This document shows positions 12,001 to 22,000 of a stretch of DNA of 64,000 nucleotides, piece after piece. How positions within the stretch are numbered: position 1 is the first letter of the stretch; each line of letters starts with the position of its first letter. A program made the translations under genes and the position numbers. The notes below the pieces were generated by a model, which had not been told where the DNA came from, searched no databases, and was given only the letters and a program-made list of their open reading frames with translations. Source of the DNA: Orthonyx spaldingii (taxonomy: Eukaryota; Chordata; Aves; Passeriformes; Orthonychidae); contig VZTJ01005684.1 of NCBI GenBank assembly GCA_013397795.1, positions 124,986 through 188,985 on the forward strand. Direction: 5' to 3'.

Positions 12001-12279
12001 GAGGTGTCCCTGCCCATGGCAGGGGTGGAATGGGATGAGCTTTAAGGCCCCTCTCAACCCAAACTATTCTAGGATTGTGATTCCCACGATCCCGTGGTGT
12101 TTCCTAACCAGGCTCCCCCGGGGGTGCCACTAGCGCTCCCTCGCCCCCCGCTGACCCCTCTCCCCTCACTCTTTCTTGCCGTCCCGGAGCAGCTGCCGGG
12201 CCAGTGCCCGCTCCCGCTCCAGGCCCAGGCTCAGCCGCTTCTGGTACTGCCGGAGCTTGTCCCGCTGCTGCTTCAGTTG
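9020..12279 (-). CDS. CHMP6: CHMP6, charged multivesicular body protein 6 (ESCRT-III, Vps20), 5' incomplete
   Basis: Join on the minus strand: 12279-12170, 11694-11607, 10934-10848, 10756-10691, 10581-10501, 10325-10271, 9072-9020. This gives 179 residues. Adding about 21 residues for the missing exon 1 gives roughly the 201 of human CHMP6. The product is an ESCRT-III subunit that links ESCRT-II to CHMP4 polymer on endosomes during multivesicular body sorting, cytokinesis and membrane repair. Seen: the basic helix 1 with LKQQRDKLRQYQKR, the helix 2 core LLLKKKRYQEQLLD, acidic helices with LTEEDEDAILEEL, the MIM2 motif LPEVPSEPLPEKIP that in the family binds the VPS4 MIT domain, and the C terminus ELVAAS. 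All intron phases agree. The N-terminal start codon and myristoylation glycine are not visible and are expected inside the assembly gap at 12413-13273. Identity is near certain. Confidence 0.96.
9073..10270 (-). other. CHMP6 intron 7
   Basis: The last CHMP6 intron is about 1.2 kb. It is low in repeats and no RNA gene or conserved motif was recognised. A short pyrimidine tract (cttttccttccacag) precedes the terminal exon. Confidence 0.8.
10271..10325 (-). CDS. CHMP6: CHMP6 coding exon 7 with MIM2 motif
   Basis: It has 18 codons plus one base, with acceptor ccttgcag and donor CCAG/gtatgt. It encodes EQLELPEVPSEPLPEKIP. The proline-rich LPEVPSEPLP is the type-2 MIT-interacting motif known from human CHMP6 as the VPS4 binding site. 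Confidence 0.95.
10501..10581 (-). CDS. CHMP6: CHMP6 coding exon 6
   Basis: It has 27 codons in phase 0, with acceptor ctcccacag and donor CAG/gtaagg. It encodes QIDELLAGSLTEEDEDAILE followed by ELNAITQ. This is the acidic helix that folds back on the basic core to hold the subunit in its closed, autoinhibited form. Confidence 0.96.
10691..10756 (-). CDS. CHMP6: CHMP6 coding exon 5
   Basis: It has 22 codons in phase 0 (VMSIEEVERIIGETQDAV, then EYQR), with acceptor ccctgcag and donor AGG/gtgcgt. It is the helix 4 segment. The donor is slightly weak (gtgcgt). Confidence 0.95.
10848..10934 (-). CDS. CHMP6: CHMP6 coding exon 4
   Basis: It has 29 codons in phase 0, with acceptor ccattccag and donor CAG/gtacgtg. 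It encodes VQDIEFTQIEMKVIEGLK and IGNECLNKMHQ, which form helix 3 of the ESCRT-III core. Only a few conservative changes from human CHMP6 are apparent from memory. Confidence 0.96.
10935..11606 (-). other. CHMP6 intron 3
   Basis: The intron is 672 bases between the exons ending ATG and starting GTCCAG. I see nothing in it beyond ordinary unique sequence. Introns 4-6, between 10326 and 10847, are each under 200 bases. Confidence 0.8.
11607..11694 (-). CDS. CHMP6: CHMP6 coding exon 3
   Basis: The acceptor is tccttcag and the donor is ATG/gtgagc. It has one base completing Glu, then 29 codons with KAMLLLKKKRYQEQLLDKTE and NQISNLERM. It corresponds to the second half of the long ESCRT-III helical hairpin. 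Confidence 0.95.
11866..12082 (+). mobile_element. CR1 LINE 3' fragment in CHMP6 intron 2
   Basis: CR1 3' end in plus orientation, antisense to CHMP6. It runs from 'aataaatgtttccctgg' through 'agaagctgtggctgcccc' to 'gagctttaaggcccctctca' and the tail 'aaactattctaggattgtga'. Its right end lies about 90 bases from the exon 2 donor. Confidence 0.88.
12170..12279 (-). CDS. CHMP6: CHMP6 coding exon 2
   Basis: The acceptor is ctcctgcag, followed by CAA CTG AAG; the donor is AAAGA/gtgagg, phase 2. It encodes 36 codons plus two bases: helix 1 and the start of helix 2 (QLKQQRDKLRQYQKRLSLGL, then ERERALARQLLRDGKK). This amphipathic basic segment mediates membrane and ESCRT-II contact in the family. 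Confidence 0.95.
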
Positions 12280-12412
12280 CTGCAGGAGAGAGGGGCACGG
12301 AGGGAATGCGGGATGGGCGGACAGAGGGGTGTTCAGGGGGACAGAGGGAAGGACACGGGTCACAACTCAGCCCTGACAGTTCCAGCGTCCCCTCAAGCAG
12401 CGCCGCTCCCCG

Positions 12413-13273
12413 NNNNNNNNNNNNNNNNNNNNNNNNNNNNNNNNNNNNNNNNNNNNNNNNNNNNNNNNNNNNNNNNNNNNNNNNNNNNNNNNNNNNNNNN
12501 NNNNNNNNNNNNNNNNNNNNNNNNNNNNNNNNNNNNNNNNNNNNNNNNNNNNNNNNNNNNNNNNNNNNNNNNNNNNNNNNNNNNNNNNNNNNNNNNNNNN
12601 NNNNNNNNNNNNNNNNNNNNNNNNNNNNNNNNNNNNNNNNNNNNNNNNNNNNNNNNNNNNNNNNNNNNNNNNNNNNNNNNNNNNNNNNNNNNNNNNNNNN
12701 NNNNNNNNNNNNNNNNNNNNNNNNNNNNNNNNNNNNNNNNNNNNNNNNNNNNNNNNNNNNNNNNNNNNNNNNNNNNNNNNNNNNNNNNNNNNNNNNNNNN
12801 NNNNNNNNNNNNNNNNNNNNNNNNNNNNNNNNNNNNNNNNNNNNNNNNNNNNNNNNNNNNNNNNNNNNNNNNNNNNNNNNNNNNNNNNNNNNNNNNNNNN
12901 NNNNNNNNNNNNNNNNNNNNNNNNNNNNNNNNNNNNNNNNNNNNNNNNNNNNNNNNNNNNNNNNNNNNNNNNNNNNNNNNNNNNNNNNNNNNNNNNNNNN
13001 NNNNNNNNNNNNNNNNNNNNNNNNNNNNNNNNNNNNNNNNNNNNNNNNNNNNNNNNNNNNNNNNNNNNNNNNNNNNNNNNNNNNNNNNNNNNNNNNNNNN
13101 NNNNNNNNNNNNNNNNNNNNNNNNNNNNNNNNNNNNNNNNNNNNNNNNNNNNNNNNNNNNNNNNNNNNNNNNNNNNNNNNNNNNNNNNNNNNNNNNNNNN
13201 NNNNNNNNNNNNNNNNNNNNNNNNNNNNNNNNNNNNNNNNNNNNNNNNNNNNNNNNNNNNNNNNNNNNNNNNN
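12413..13273. other. Assembly gap (861 N)
   Basis: The run of N directly follows GC-rich text (cagcgccgctccccg) and ends at a 14-bp tandem repeat. CHMP6 exon 1, its start codon, 5' UTR and promoter are not visible elsewhere and most likely fall here. True gap length is unknown. Confidence 0.97.
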
Positions 13274-13353
13274 ATGGGGATAGATAATAATGTAGGGAAT
13301 GGGAATAATGAGATAGGGAATGGGATCTAGGGAATGGGATCTAGGGAATGGGA
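13274..13353. repeat. Tandem repeat at gap edge, about 14 bp unit
   Basis: Copies of 'agggaatgggatct' and related 'gggaatgggaataatgag' run from the gap edge to about 13353. The array borders the N run, so it may have caused the assembly break. Confidence 0.75.
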
Positions 13354-13399
13354 GGTATCGGAGGCGGGCTGCAGGGGCTACAGGGACAACACCGATTCT

Positions 13400-13500
13400 T
13401 TCAGAGTAATGGAATTGTTCGGATTGGAAAAGCCCTCTGAGCCCATCAAGTCCCACCATTCCCCCAGCACTGCCAGGATATCCATTTATCCAACCCAGCT
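13400..13500 (-). mobile_element. CR1 LINE fragment, distinct subfamily
   Basis: Reads in minus orientation as an old CR1 3' piece. The plus text 'agagtaatggaattgttcgg' then 'cccatcaagtcccaccattc' and 'cagcactgccaggatatcca' matches the CR1 subfamily whose copies carry 'aagtccaaccattaaccc'. It lies in the spacer between RPTOR and CHMP6. Confidence 0.7.
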
Positions 13501-13743
13501 CATTCCTCGGAGCGAGCCGGGCTATGGCCGGCGCTCCACAGCTGGATTTGCACCCTGGGATCAGCCTTGGAGCGGGGCTGGGACACGCATCTGTCACCAA
13601 CACCTCCACCTGTCGCTGGCCTCGTCCCTGGGGAAGCTGCCCAGACCCAGAGCCCAGCACCCCAAACCCAACCTGGCTCCTTCGTGGGCCACAGCTGCCC
13701 CTGGCCCCACAAAAGGATCCTCACACCAGGAAGTGTTTCTGCA

Positions 13744-13767
13744 TTTATTTTTTATTAACCATTTATT
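13744..13767 (-). terminator. Cluster of AATAAA signals ending RPTOR
   Basis: Three plus-strand TTTATT hexamers (13744-13749, 13751-13756, 13762-13767) read as AATAAA on the coding strand. A fourth lies at 13830-13835. The following 'gcagaaacacttcctgg' is a plausible cleavage region. Confidence 0.75.
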
Positions 13768-14930
13768 TGTCTGTAATCGTTTTACTCTCACATTACAATC
13801 GTGGGGGGGGTTTTATATATTTTTTAAACTTTATTTTTGTAAAATAAATAGAGATAAGTGAACTTTTAAGGTAGGACGCTCTCCAGATCCTTGGTTAAAC
13901 TCTGTGATTCCATGATTGAATCTCTGCATCAGACCTGTGGAAGCACAGCCCACACACGCTCAGGTAAAAGCCCAACAGCCTGAATTCCTTAAAATCCCAC
14001 GTCCTGGACGCGGGGCTGCACCGGAGCCTGGCGGGAGCAGCCGGGCAGGAGCAGCGGCTCCCACCACGCCCCTTCCCCTCTCGCCAGGTATGTCCTGTTC
14101 CTTTCACAAATACACTGATACGAGTTAAAAATCTATTGTTTTTGAAGCTGTGAATGTTAACGGGTTACGTGAGATCCCAAACTCTGGCTCCACCCCGGCG
14201 GACAGCCCGGGAGCAGGTCGGGAAGAGGCACAGCTCTGTTAGACCATAATTAACTTTGGGTAACTCAGAAGTGGGATTTTAGGTAGTTTTTTAGGTTTAA
14301 AGCCTTTGATTCATTATCCTGTGACACGGCCCTCGGCCTCCCTGACAGGGGACGGTGCCCGGGGGGACCCGACCTCCGCCCCACCGCCATGCTCTGGGGA
14401 CCCTCTCCCAGGCCAGAGTCCCCACATGCCTGTGGCACCTTGGGGTGGCCACGGGGCCGCTCCCTGGCGTGGCCCAGGTGCCTCGGCACACACGGACACC
14501 GAGCAGGGGCAGCAGCAGCCAGCAGGGCCGGGCCGGACGCTCAGTGGGCACGGGGCAGAGCTGCAGCCGCGGTCAGCACAGGGACAGGAGGGTTCTCACC
14601 CCTTCCCTCACCAGGATTCCCTTCAGCTTGGCTGGCAGTTTGCTGGGAGCTTGCAGATCCCATGGGACTGTCTGGAAGAAGCACCGGGAATTCCGGCCCT
14701 CGCAGGGGCCGCAGTGGGTTTTGCACAGGGCGAGTTCTGCCCCCGGCTGCAGCTCTGGAAGGAAACCTGTCCTTTGGCTGTGCTCTCCCTTCTCACACCC
14801 AGCTCCAGACCCAGCACGGATCCCAAGGGACAAAACATTCATTATTCAGACGGGGAAGGTGCGGAAGACGGAGCAGGCTTTGCCTGGACAGCTGGGACGA
14901 GGGCGCTTTGCTCAGAGCAGTGCCCTGCTG

Positions 14931-14955
14931 CCTTCCTCCTCCTCCTCCTCCTTGG
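14931..14955. repeat. (CCT)n microsatellite in the RPTOR 3' UTR
   Basis: About seven CCT units on the plus strand (AGG on the transcript). A similar imperfect CCT run is at 20279-20305 within an RPTOR intron. Confidence 0.85.
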
Positions 14956-16002
14956 TGATCCTCTGTGCCCAGGCAGTTCCGTGGTTCCAGAGGGGCAGAT
15001 GAGCCATGGCTGAGGCCACCCGGTGTGTGCAGCTCCAAGGGCCCAAATCCTGAGCCTTGCCTCGGTGCACAGCAGCCGTGGGGAGCACACGGAGCCCAGG
15101 AGGGGCCCTGGAGCCCCCTCGCTGGGCAGAGCTCCCCAGGGCCCAGAGCTGGGTGTGGAGTTCCCTGTGGCACAGGGACAGGGGAGCAGCAGGGGCAGTG
15201 CCTGAGGTGCCCCCAGCTCCCCACCAGCACCATGGGCTTGGCTGGGACATGGTGACACCAGTGACTGGCTCCAGGCTCGTTGGGATGTTGGAGATCTTCG
15301 TTCTCTTTCTTCCCTTGTCTTCCTCACATGCAGCTTTACAGTGTGGGACATCCTGCCCTGTTCCTGTCATCTCCCTGAGCCCCTTCCCGCAGGATCCCTG
15401 CCTGCCCAGGCCACCAGGTCCCCGTCTGTCCTTGCTTCCAGTGGAGAGGACGCTGCAGGGAGGGAGAAAGAGGTTCATGCAGAGGAGGCACGTCCCTGCC
15501 TCCCTGGCCCTGCTCAGCAGTGCAGGAGCAGGTACATCCCATGCTCGGGTCGTGCTGCCCTGTCCCAGGAATTGGGTTTGGCACAGGGTTGGCAGCAGCT
15601 GGAGGGTCCCGTGGAGCTGTAGGTGAGTCCTGACAGTCCTTGAAGAACCCACACTCCAGCAAAACAAGGAACAAAGACTAAAACAAGACCCTTCTCAAGG
15701 GTGTTGCCTCATCCAAGTCCTTCCAAGCTCAGGAGCTGTGTTTCTGACAGAGAAGCCAACCACTGGAAACAAAAATAAATGTTCCTTTTCTGTAGCTTTT
15801 AGAGGATATAGCTGGAAAACAAAACAAAACAAAACCAGGAGATTGTCTCTTCCCCTTGTCAAACCCATCAGTAGCTAAGTCAGAAGAACAAATGTTCAAG
15901 TTATGGGGTGCAGCAGCAGCCAACACGAAACATTCAAGTCGATGATTTCTCTATGTACAGGGAGGCCCTGCCCTGGAGCCGCTCCAGCCGCGCCGGGCGC
16001 CG

Positions 16003-16071
16003 TCATCTGATCCTCTTCTCCACCGAGTACACCGAGATGTAGAAGTCATTGCTGCCGACGGCCAGGTGGGG
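16003..16071 (-). CDS. RPTOR: RPTOR terminal coding exon (probably 34)
   Basis: Acceptor gctctcccgcag, then PHLAVGSNDFYISVYSVE and KRIR, with the TGA stop at 16003-16005. It closes the propeller and matches the human C terminus apart from NDF for NDY and RIR for RVR. The 3' UTR follows directly. Confidence 0.97.
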   Translation of the reverse strand, partial: PHLAVGSNDFYISVYSVEKRIR

Positions 16072-19000
16072 CTGCGGGAGAGCACAGGGACAAAGGCACG
16101 GTCACAGCCCGGCTGGAAGGGCCCCCTGAGATCACCGAGGCCAACCTGTGACCGATCCCCACCGTGTCAGTCCAGGTGCTCCTGGGACACCTCCAGGGAT
16201 GGGGACTCCAAACCTCCCTGGGCAGTTCCAAGGCCTGACCATCCTTTCCATGGGGAAATTCCTGCTGATGTCCAACCTGAGCCTCCCCTGGCCCAGCCTG
16301 AGGCCGTTCCCTCTCCTCCTGTCCCTGTTCCCTGGGAGCAGAGCCCGACACCCCCGGCTGCCCCCTCCTGTCAGGGAGTTGTGCGGAGCCAGAAGGTCCC
16401 CCGGAGCCTCCTCTTCTCCAGGCTGAGCCCCTTCCTCAGCTCCCTCAGCTGCTCCTGGGGCTCCAGACCCTTTCCAGCTCCCTCGGCCGCTGCCCCTGTG
16501 ACTGAGTCCAGGGTGCAGGTGTGGAGCAGTGGCAGGCACAGGTACCAGTGACATTCCAGCAGGGACACCCAGCTGCTCCGCAGCTCTGCAGGAGTTATAG
16601 GCCCATTTCAGCCACAGGGAAAAATTATGGGCACTATTAGTTGCCAACTGCCAACATAATTTCTCCAAATGACTGCAAATCTGCTCGTTAGGAGCCGATG
16701 CCTCGGCTGAAAATGAGCATTTCCTGCAGTGAGGGGACCTGGCCCAGCCTGGACAGGGCTTTGCTTTGCTTGTTTAAGGAGCAAACTGCTCTGCCCATTA
16801 CATATTAAATATTTGTGAGTTGATCTGCAGGTTTCTAAAATAACTCTTGTAACTCCCTCCTGTTTTCCCATCCATTCATTGTTTTCTCAGGTTTTCCAGC
16901 TCATCCATTTATTCTCCTCCCTGGGTGAGCAAAGTCCGCTTTGCAGATGGGACCTCCATCCTTCCTGAACAATAACCAGATTCTCTCTCTAACTACTGCA
17001 GAGCCCCTCAGCTGTGACAGACTCCAAAATCTCCTTTTGTTCTGCCTCCTTCCAGCCTTTATCAGCTCATTCCTTTAATTTCTGCAGCTCTCCCCTTTTC
17101 CTGACGTGCAGCTTTTCCCTGCTCAGCACCAGCCTTATGTAAGGTGGGAGAGCAGCCCCAGCGAGCCACGGCTGCAGAGCCCAGGCAGGGAGCAAACAAG
17201 CACACGGAATTTGGGAGTGTGAGCTGCACTTCTCCTGTCACCTCAAACAATTGTTGTGGCCGAGGAGTACGAGCTGAGTCAGGCTGCAGAGTGGGATGGG
17301 AACTGCACCAGCTGGAAGGGCTCAGGTGCTGGAACTCTGTGGAGCTGCAGGTGTCCCTCAGCACCAACAGCACCAGTGGTTGTTTGGAGCAGCCCAGGGG
17401 ACTGGGAGCACTGGGGAGCTGGGCTGGGAGTCAGCTCAGAGCACCAGGCTGGGGCAGCTCCCCTTCACACTGCGCCATCCCGTTCCCACAGGGACACTGG
17501 GACATGCCAACCCCCAATGCCAGCAGGGATACAGACCCAGTGAGGATGGAAGGCCAGGCAGCTGATGGCTCCCACTCTTTGTCCCATGAAGCCATCGTAG
17601 TATTTGATGTTGTTGATCAGCTCCCCGTTCCCGTTGTAGATCGCAGTGAACTGGTTCATGGAGCCACTGGAAGGGAAGGGACAGAACCCGGCGTCACTGG
17701 GAGTGCTGGGAGGGGACAATACTGCTGCTGCAGTCCCTGGCTGAGCTGTGTGCCAGAGCAGGGTGCAGTGAGTCCCATGAGTGGAGACCATTAACTGGTG
17801 GCCAGAACCACAGGGAGCTGTGGTCACCTGGGACAGGGAAACACGGGGAGCTGGTGCCCACACACCCCCAGTGCATCCCCAACAGGCTCCACGTGGCTGT
17901 GGAGCAGCTGCTGGTCCCCACCCAGAGCCCAGAAATACAGACACTGAACAAGGACCCAGTGTCCAGGGTTTCACTGATGGATAAAGAATGGATAAAGTTC
18001 CTGAGCAGCAAACACAGGAAAGAGGCTGCACTGTTGTGGTGAGGTTAAAAACAGTGAAGTCAACACCAACCCATGAAAGATGTCTGTGGAGACAAATCAT
18101 CCTCTCCAGGGATCATGGAATGGTTGGGGTTGAGAGAGACATAAAAGCCCACCTTGTTCTACCCCCTGCCATGGCAGGAACACCTTCCACAGTCCCAGGC
18201 GGCTCCAAGCCCTGGCCTTGGACACTTCCAGGAATGAGACAGCCACAGCTTCTCTGGGCACCCTGTGCCAGGGCCTCCCCACCCTCCCAGGGAACAATTC
18301 CTTCCCCATATCCCATCTATCCCTACCCTCTGGCAGTGGGAAGCCGTTCCCCCTTGTCCTGGCACTCCAGGCCCTGCTCCGTCCCTCTGATCACCCTGGT
18401 GCCTCCCCTGGGCTCCCCGTGCTGGGGCTGCCGGAATGGCAGCAGGACTTACCATGCAAAGAGGTTGGCCTGGGGGTGGATGTCGAGGGCCGTGAGCCCC
18501 TTGACGATCTGCAGCACCTTCATGGACTCGGGCATGCGGGGGTCGAAGAACCGCACGTCGCCGTTGACGCTGCCAGCACAGAGCCACGGGGTCAGGCTGT
18601 GCCCGGCCAGACAGGAGCCACAGGGCTGCCCATGGGCCAGCCACCCCCACAGGGCACAGGGAACACACACGGGCGAGTTCCCACCCGTGCTGTGATTTGG
18701 TCCCACCCACAGCACGTTCTGTGCTGAAATAGCAGCTCAGGAGTGATCCCACACTGCTGATCCCTCACTGCCCCTCTCGCTCCCAGCCGATCACAGAGTG
18801 CATCCTCCCCGTCCTGTCACCCCCAACACACCCAGCTCCGTGTCAGCCCCGAATTCCTGCTGCTTGGCACAGCAGGAAGTTGCCTTAGAAACCTCCAAGT
18901 AGGTGGGATGTGCTGGTGCCATCCTTTACTCCAAGTGTGTGGACACCAGGATCTCACTATGCCCTATCATTTGTTTTCCTTGCATTTTGCTGTCAGTGGG

Positions 19001-22000
19001 AGCAGAGGGAACTGGGAGGAACTGGAAGTGAGGTGGCTCAGCTCCACAACCTGAGCTCCTCTGGGAAGAGCCCAGACCTGCCTTTTGGAGCCCAACATTC
19101 CCTGACAGCCCTGGAGCCCCGGGAGCAGCTCCCAGGCTGGAAGGGCTCTGAGGAGAGGGGACAACCAGCCCTCAGTCCTGGGCACAGGGACCTGACCCCG
19201 GAGCTGCTGGAGGAGCTTACGGGGAGGAAGATTAAAAACTCCAATATGGGAGCTCGACAAATCTGGCAGCTGCATCACATAATCCCCTTTCTGAAAATCT
19301 TAATACATTTTTGTTGGCCCATCCCCCGCCTCAGGAATGTTCTGAATCCCAGAAAATTATGTTTTGTTTCCATTTTGTAATCAAGAAAAAGAGGCTCTTT
19401 GTGTGCAAACGGTGGCTTTGTGACAATAAATTCTGTTCTGCTGTTCCTTAATGGCCAAATCAGTACCTGCTGCTCTGGCCGCAGTGTTTAGCAGGCAGCA
19501 GGAATGGATGCAGGGAATTACACAGGAATCCTGCCCAGGAACGTGCCCCACAGATGCACCACCCACCTTCCTCCTCTTATTCTCTCCCAAATGACCCCAT
19601 GGAGATGTTGGCAGTAAAGCCCCCCCACAAGATATTCTATACCCAGCTCCTGCTTCTCTCCCTTTTGCCCCACACATCTCATGATCCCAGCACCTTGTTT
19701 ACTCCCAAACCACATCAACAGCCCTTCCAAGGAAACCTCCACATCCCTTTTAGCCTCCTCTCCACTGAGTCTGGAGCAGGAGTTAATTACTGAAGCAAAT
19801 GTCAAACTCAAGAGCTTTACCCTCTCAGCTGCTGGAATAGCAGGGACAGAATTTAAAGGGAAAACCAAAGTGTGTGTAAGGGAAAACAGCTCCAGCAGCG
19901 CAGCCCCGGATACCTGACGCTCATGATGTTGCCCTCGGGGTGTTTCTGCAGGTAGGCCTTCACCACCCAGGCCGTGTGCTCCCGGTAGGTCATGACTCGG
20001 CTGGGGACAAGAGGGACAGCGTGAGGTGAGGAGGACACGAGAGGCCCCCTGAGCCCGGGCAGGACGGGAGTTACCATTCGCTGAGGGCCATCCTCCTGTC
20101 GAACACGCGGATGGAGCCGTCCCCCAGCCCCGCCACGATCAGCGAGCGGTGCGAGTCACACGACAGGCTGGTGACACAGCTGTCAGCGCCCGTGGGAATG
20201 TCCTGCAGAGAGCACACACACACACCACGGCCTGGCTTGGGGCTCTTCATTCAGGGCCCTAAGCCAAGGTCCTGCCCCATCCTCCTCCTCCTCGTCCTCC
20301 TCCTCACAGCGAGCAGGGTGAGGCAGCTCCGGTGCCCCTGAGCCCCAGCAGTGACACTTTGGCCCTGGCACAGCCCCAGGGGAAGCCAGGCAGTGCTTTG
20401 CCCATGTCCCTGCTGTGGCACACGTGACAGGGACATCCAGCGTTTCTCATTAGAGACGCCAGACACGGCATGTGTTGGGAAGGTGACATGGAAAAAGGCA
20501 GCTGGAGCTGCAGGGACAGCTGTGCTGGGAACACGCTGGGCACCCACGCTGCCACTTCCCCCCTTTTACTTCTGGAGGCAAAAGAATTGCTCAGAATAAT
20601 CCCTGCGCCTGTTGGGAGGAAAACCACTTTCAGTTAAAACCAGTGAAAAAAGCTGGGCAGCACTGCAAAAGCAGGAATGACAATCCTGGAATGCTTTGGG
20701 TTGGGGGGGGACCTTAAAGCTCCTCTCATTCCCCTCCCTGCCATGGGCACCCCTCCCATAGCCCAGGGTGCTCCAGGCTCCCTCACTCCACACTTCAGCC
20801 CTGACTTTGCCTCTGTGTGGATTCACCTCTGGAGCCGCTGCTCAGCCTGGTGAGCCGGGAGAGGCACAAGGCCTGGGGCTGCTCCAGCCTCTGCCCACCC
20901 CCAGCTCCTCCTTTGAAGCAGCAACACTCAGCAGAAGTGCAAATGAAGCACTTGTTCCTCCAGCTCCAGCCCGAGTGCTTCCAGAGGTGTGGGTTTTTGT
21001 AGTTCAAAGAGGGAAGCACCTTTATCCACCTCGATTATTCCTGCTCTTTGTGCTGATTCTCACTTTCCCAGCTACTGAGTCAGGAAGTTCCAATCACTTG
21101 AATTTCAACACCCAATCTTTGCAATTAAATAAAGAAACAACATGTTTTTAGATACTTTCGGTGCAATCATTAATCATCATCATTTAAAAGATTTTCACCT
21201 CCTGAATTTTGCCGCTCCCTAATTTGCATGGAAAAAATAATATGCGAAAGTAATTAAGATGAACAGAAGCTTAATTATCCTGCATCGCAGGGTCAAAGTG
21301 TCGCAATTAATGTTCATCCAAGGGTAATTAATTTCGAGAAGCTTTGAAAACTCCACTTCCTTTTTATTCCAGCATGGTGCCTCCGTTCTCACCGACCAGC
21401 TGCTTCTCCTTGGAATTTCTGAGAAACTTCATTGTGTTTGTGGCTGACACGAACTCTGGCAGGGCCTTTGCCCCGTGACACGGCACAGAAAGCTGTGTGT
21501 GCTTTCACAGACTTTTACACTATTTCAATTACCTGGTAATGTGAAATCCAACCTCCCAGTGCCTGCCTCTGGATTCCACAGCCTCACCTTCCCCAAGCAT
21601 TGCTGCCCACCCAGAGCAGCTTCCAGGAAAGCCCTGACACTCTCCCTCAGTACCTGTGTGGTTTTACTCATATTGGAACGTGACCCTGGGGCAGGGAAGC
21701 AGGGAAGTAGGGAAGCAGGGCCTGGCAGCTCCTCACAGAGCAGTCCCAGATGCTTTGGGGCACAGGGCCCATGGGATGTGCTCTGGGAGGGAGCAGGTGC
21801 TGGGGACAGGCAGGCAGGTGTTACCTGTACTTTCATTTCCCGATCCGTGTCCCAGATCCGGATGATCCTCACGTCTCCCGAGGTCATCAGGAGCCCAGTT
21901 TCTTGTTCCCAGTCCACCACCATCCCTGCTCCTGAGACACAACAAGGCAGAGGTGCAAATCAGTGCCAGCACGGGCAGAGCTGCACTCCTTGAGGCATCA

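Larger units (their letters stand above)
13735..16002 (-). other. RPTOR 3' untranslated region
   Basis: The UTR follows the RPTOR TGA at 16003-16005 on the minus strand and runs to the poly(A) signal cluster. The length of about 2.3 kb is comparable to the human UTR as I remember it. It includes a (CCT)n microsatellite (14931-14955) and an AT-rich stretch at 14120-14330. No canonical hexamer on this strand was noticed between the stop and 13835, so termination in the 13735-13830 zone is the simplest model. Confidence 0.7.
20203..21824 (-). other. RPTOR intron between probable exons 29 and 30
   Basis: The intron is 1.6 kb. It holds a small CR1 fragment (20680-20785) and, from 21140 to 21360, the most enhancer-like sequence of the window. 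The rest is plain unique sequence with a CCT-rich run near 20280. Confidence 0.75.

Noticed and set aside
12094..13660. Very long open frames across the N run on both strands
   Set aside because: They are created by N codons read as X. Only the 12170-12279 part on the minus strand is coding (CHMP6).
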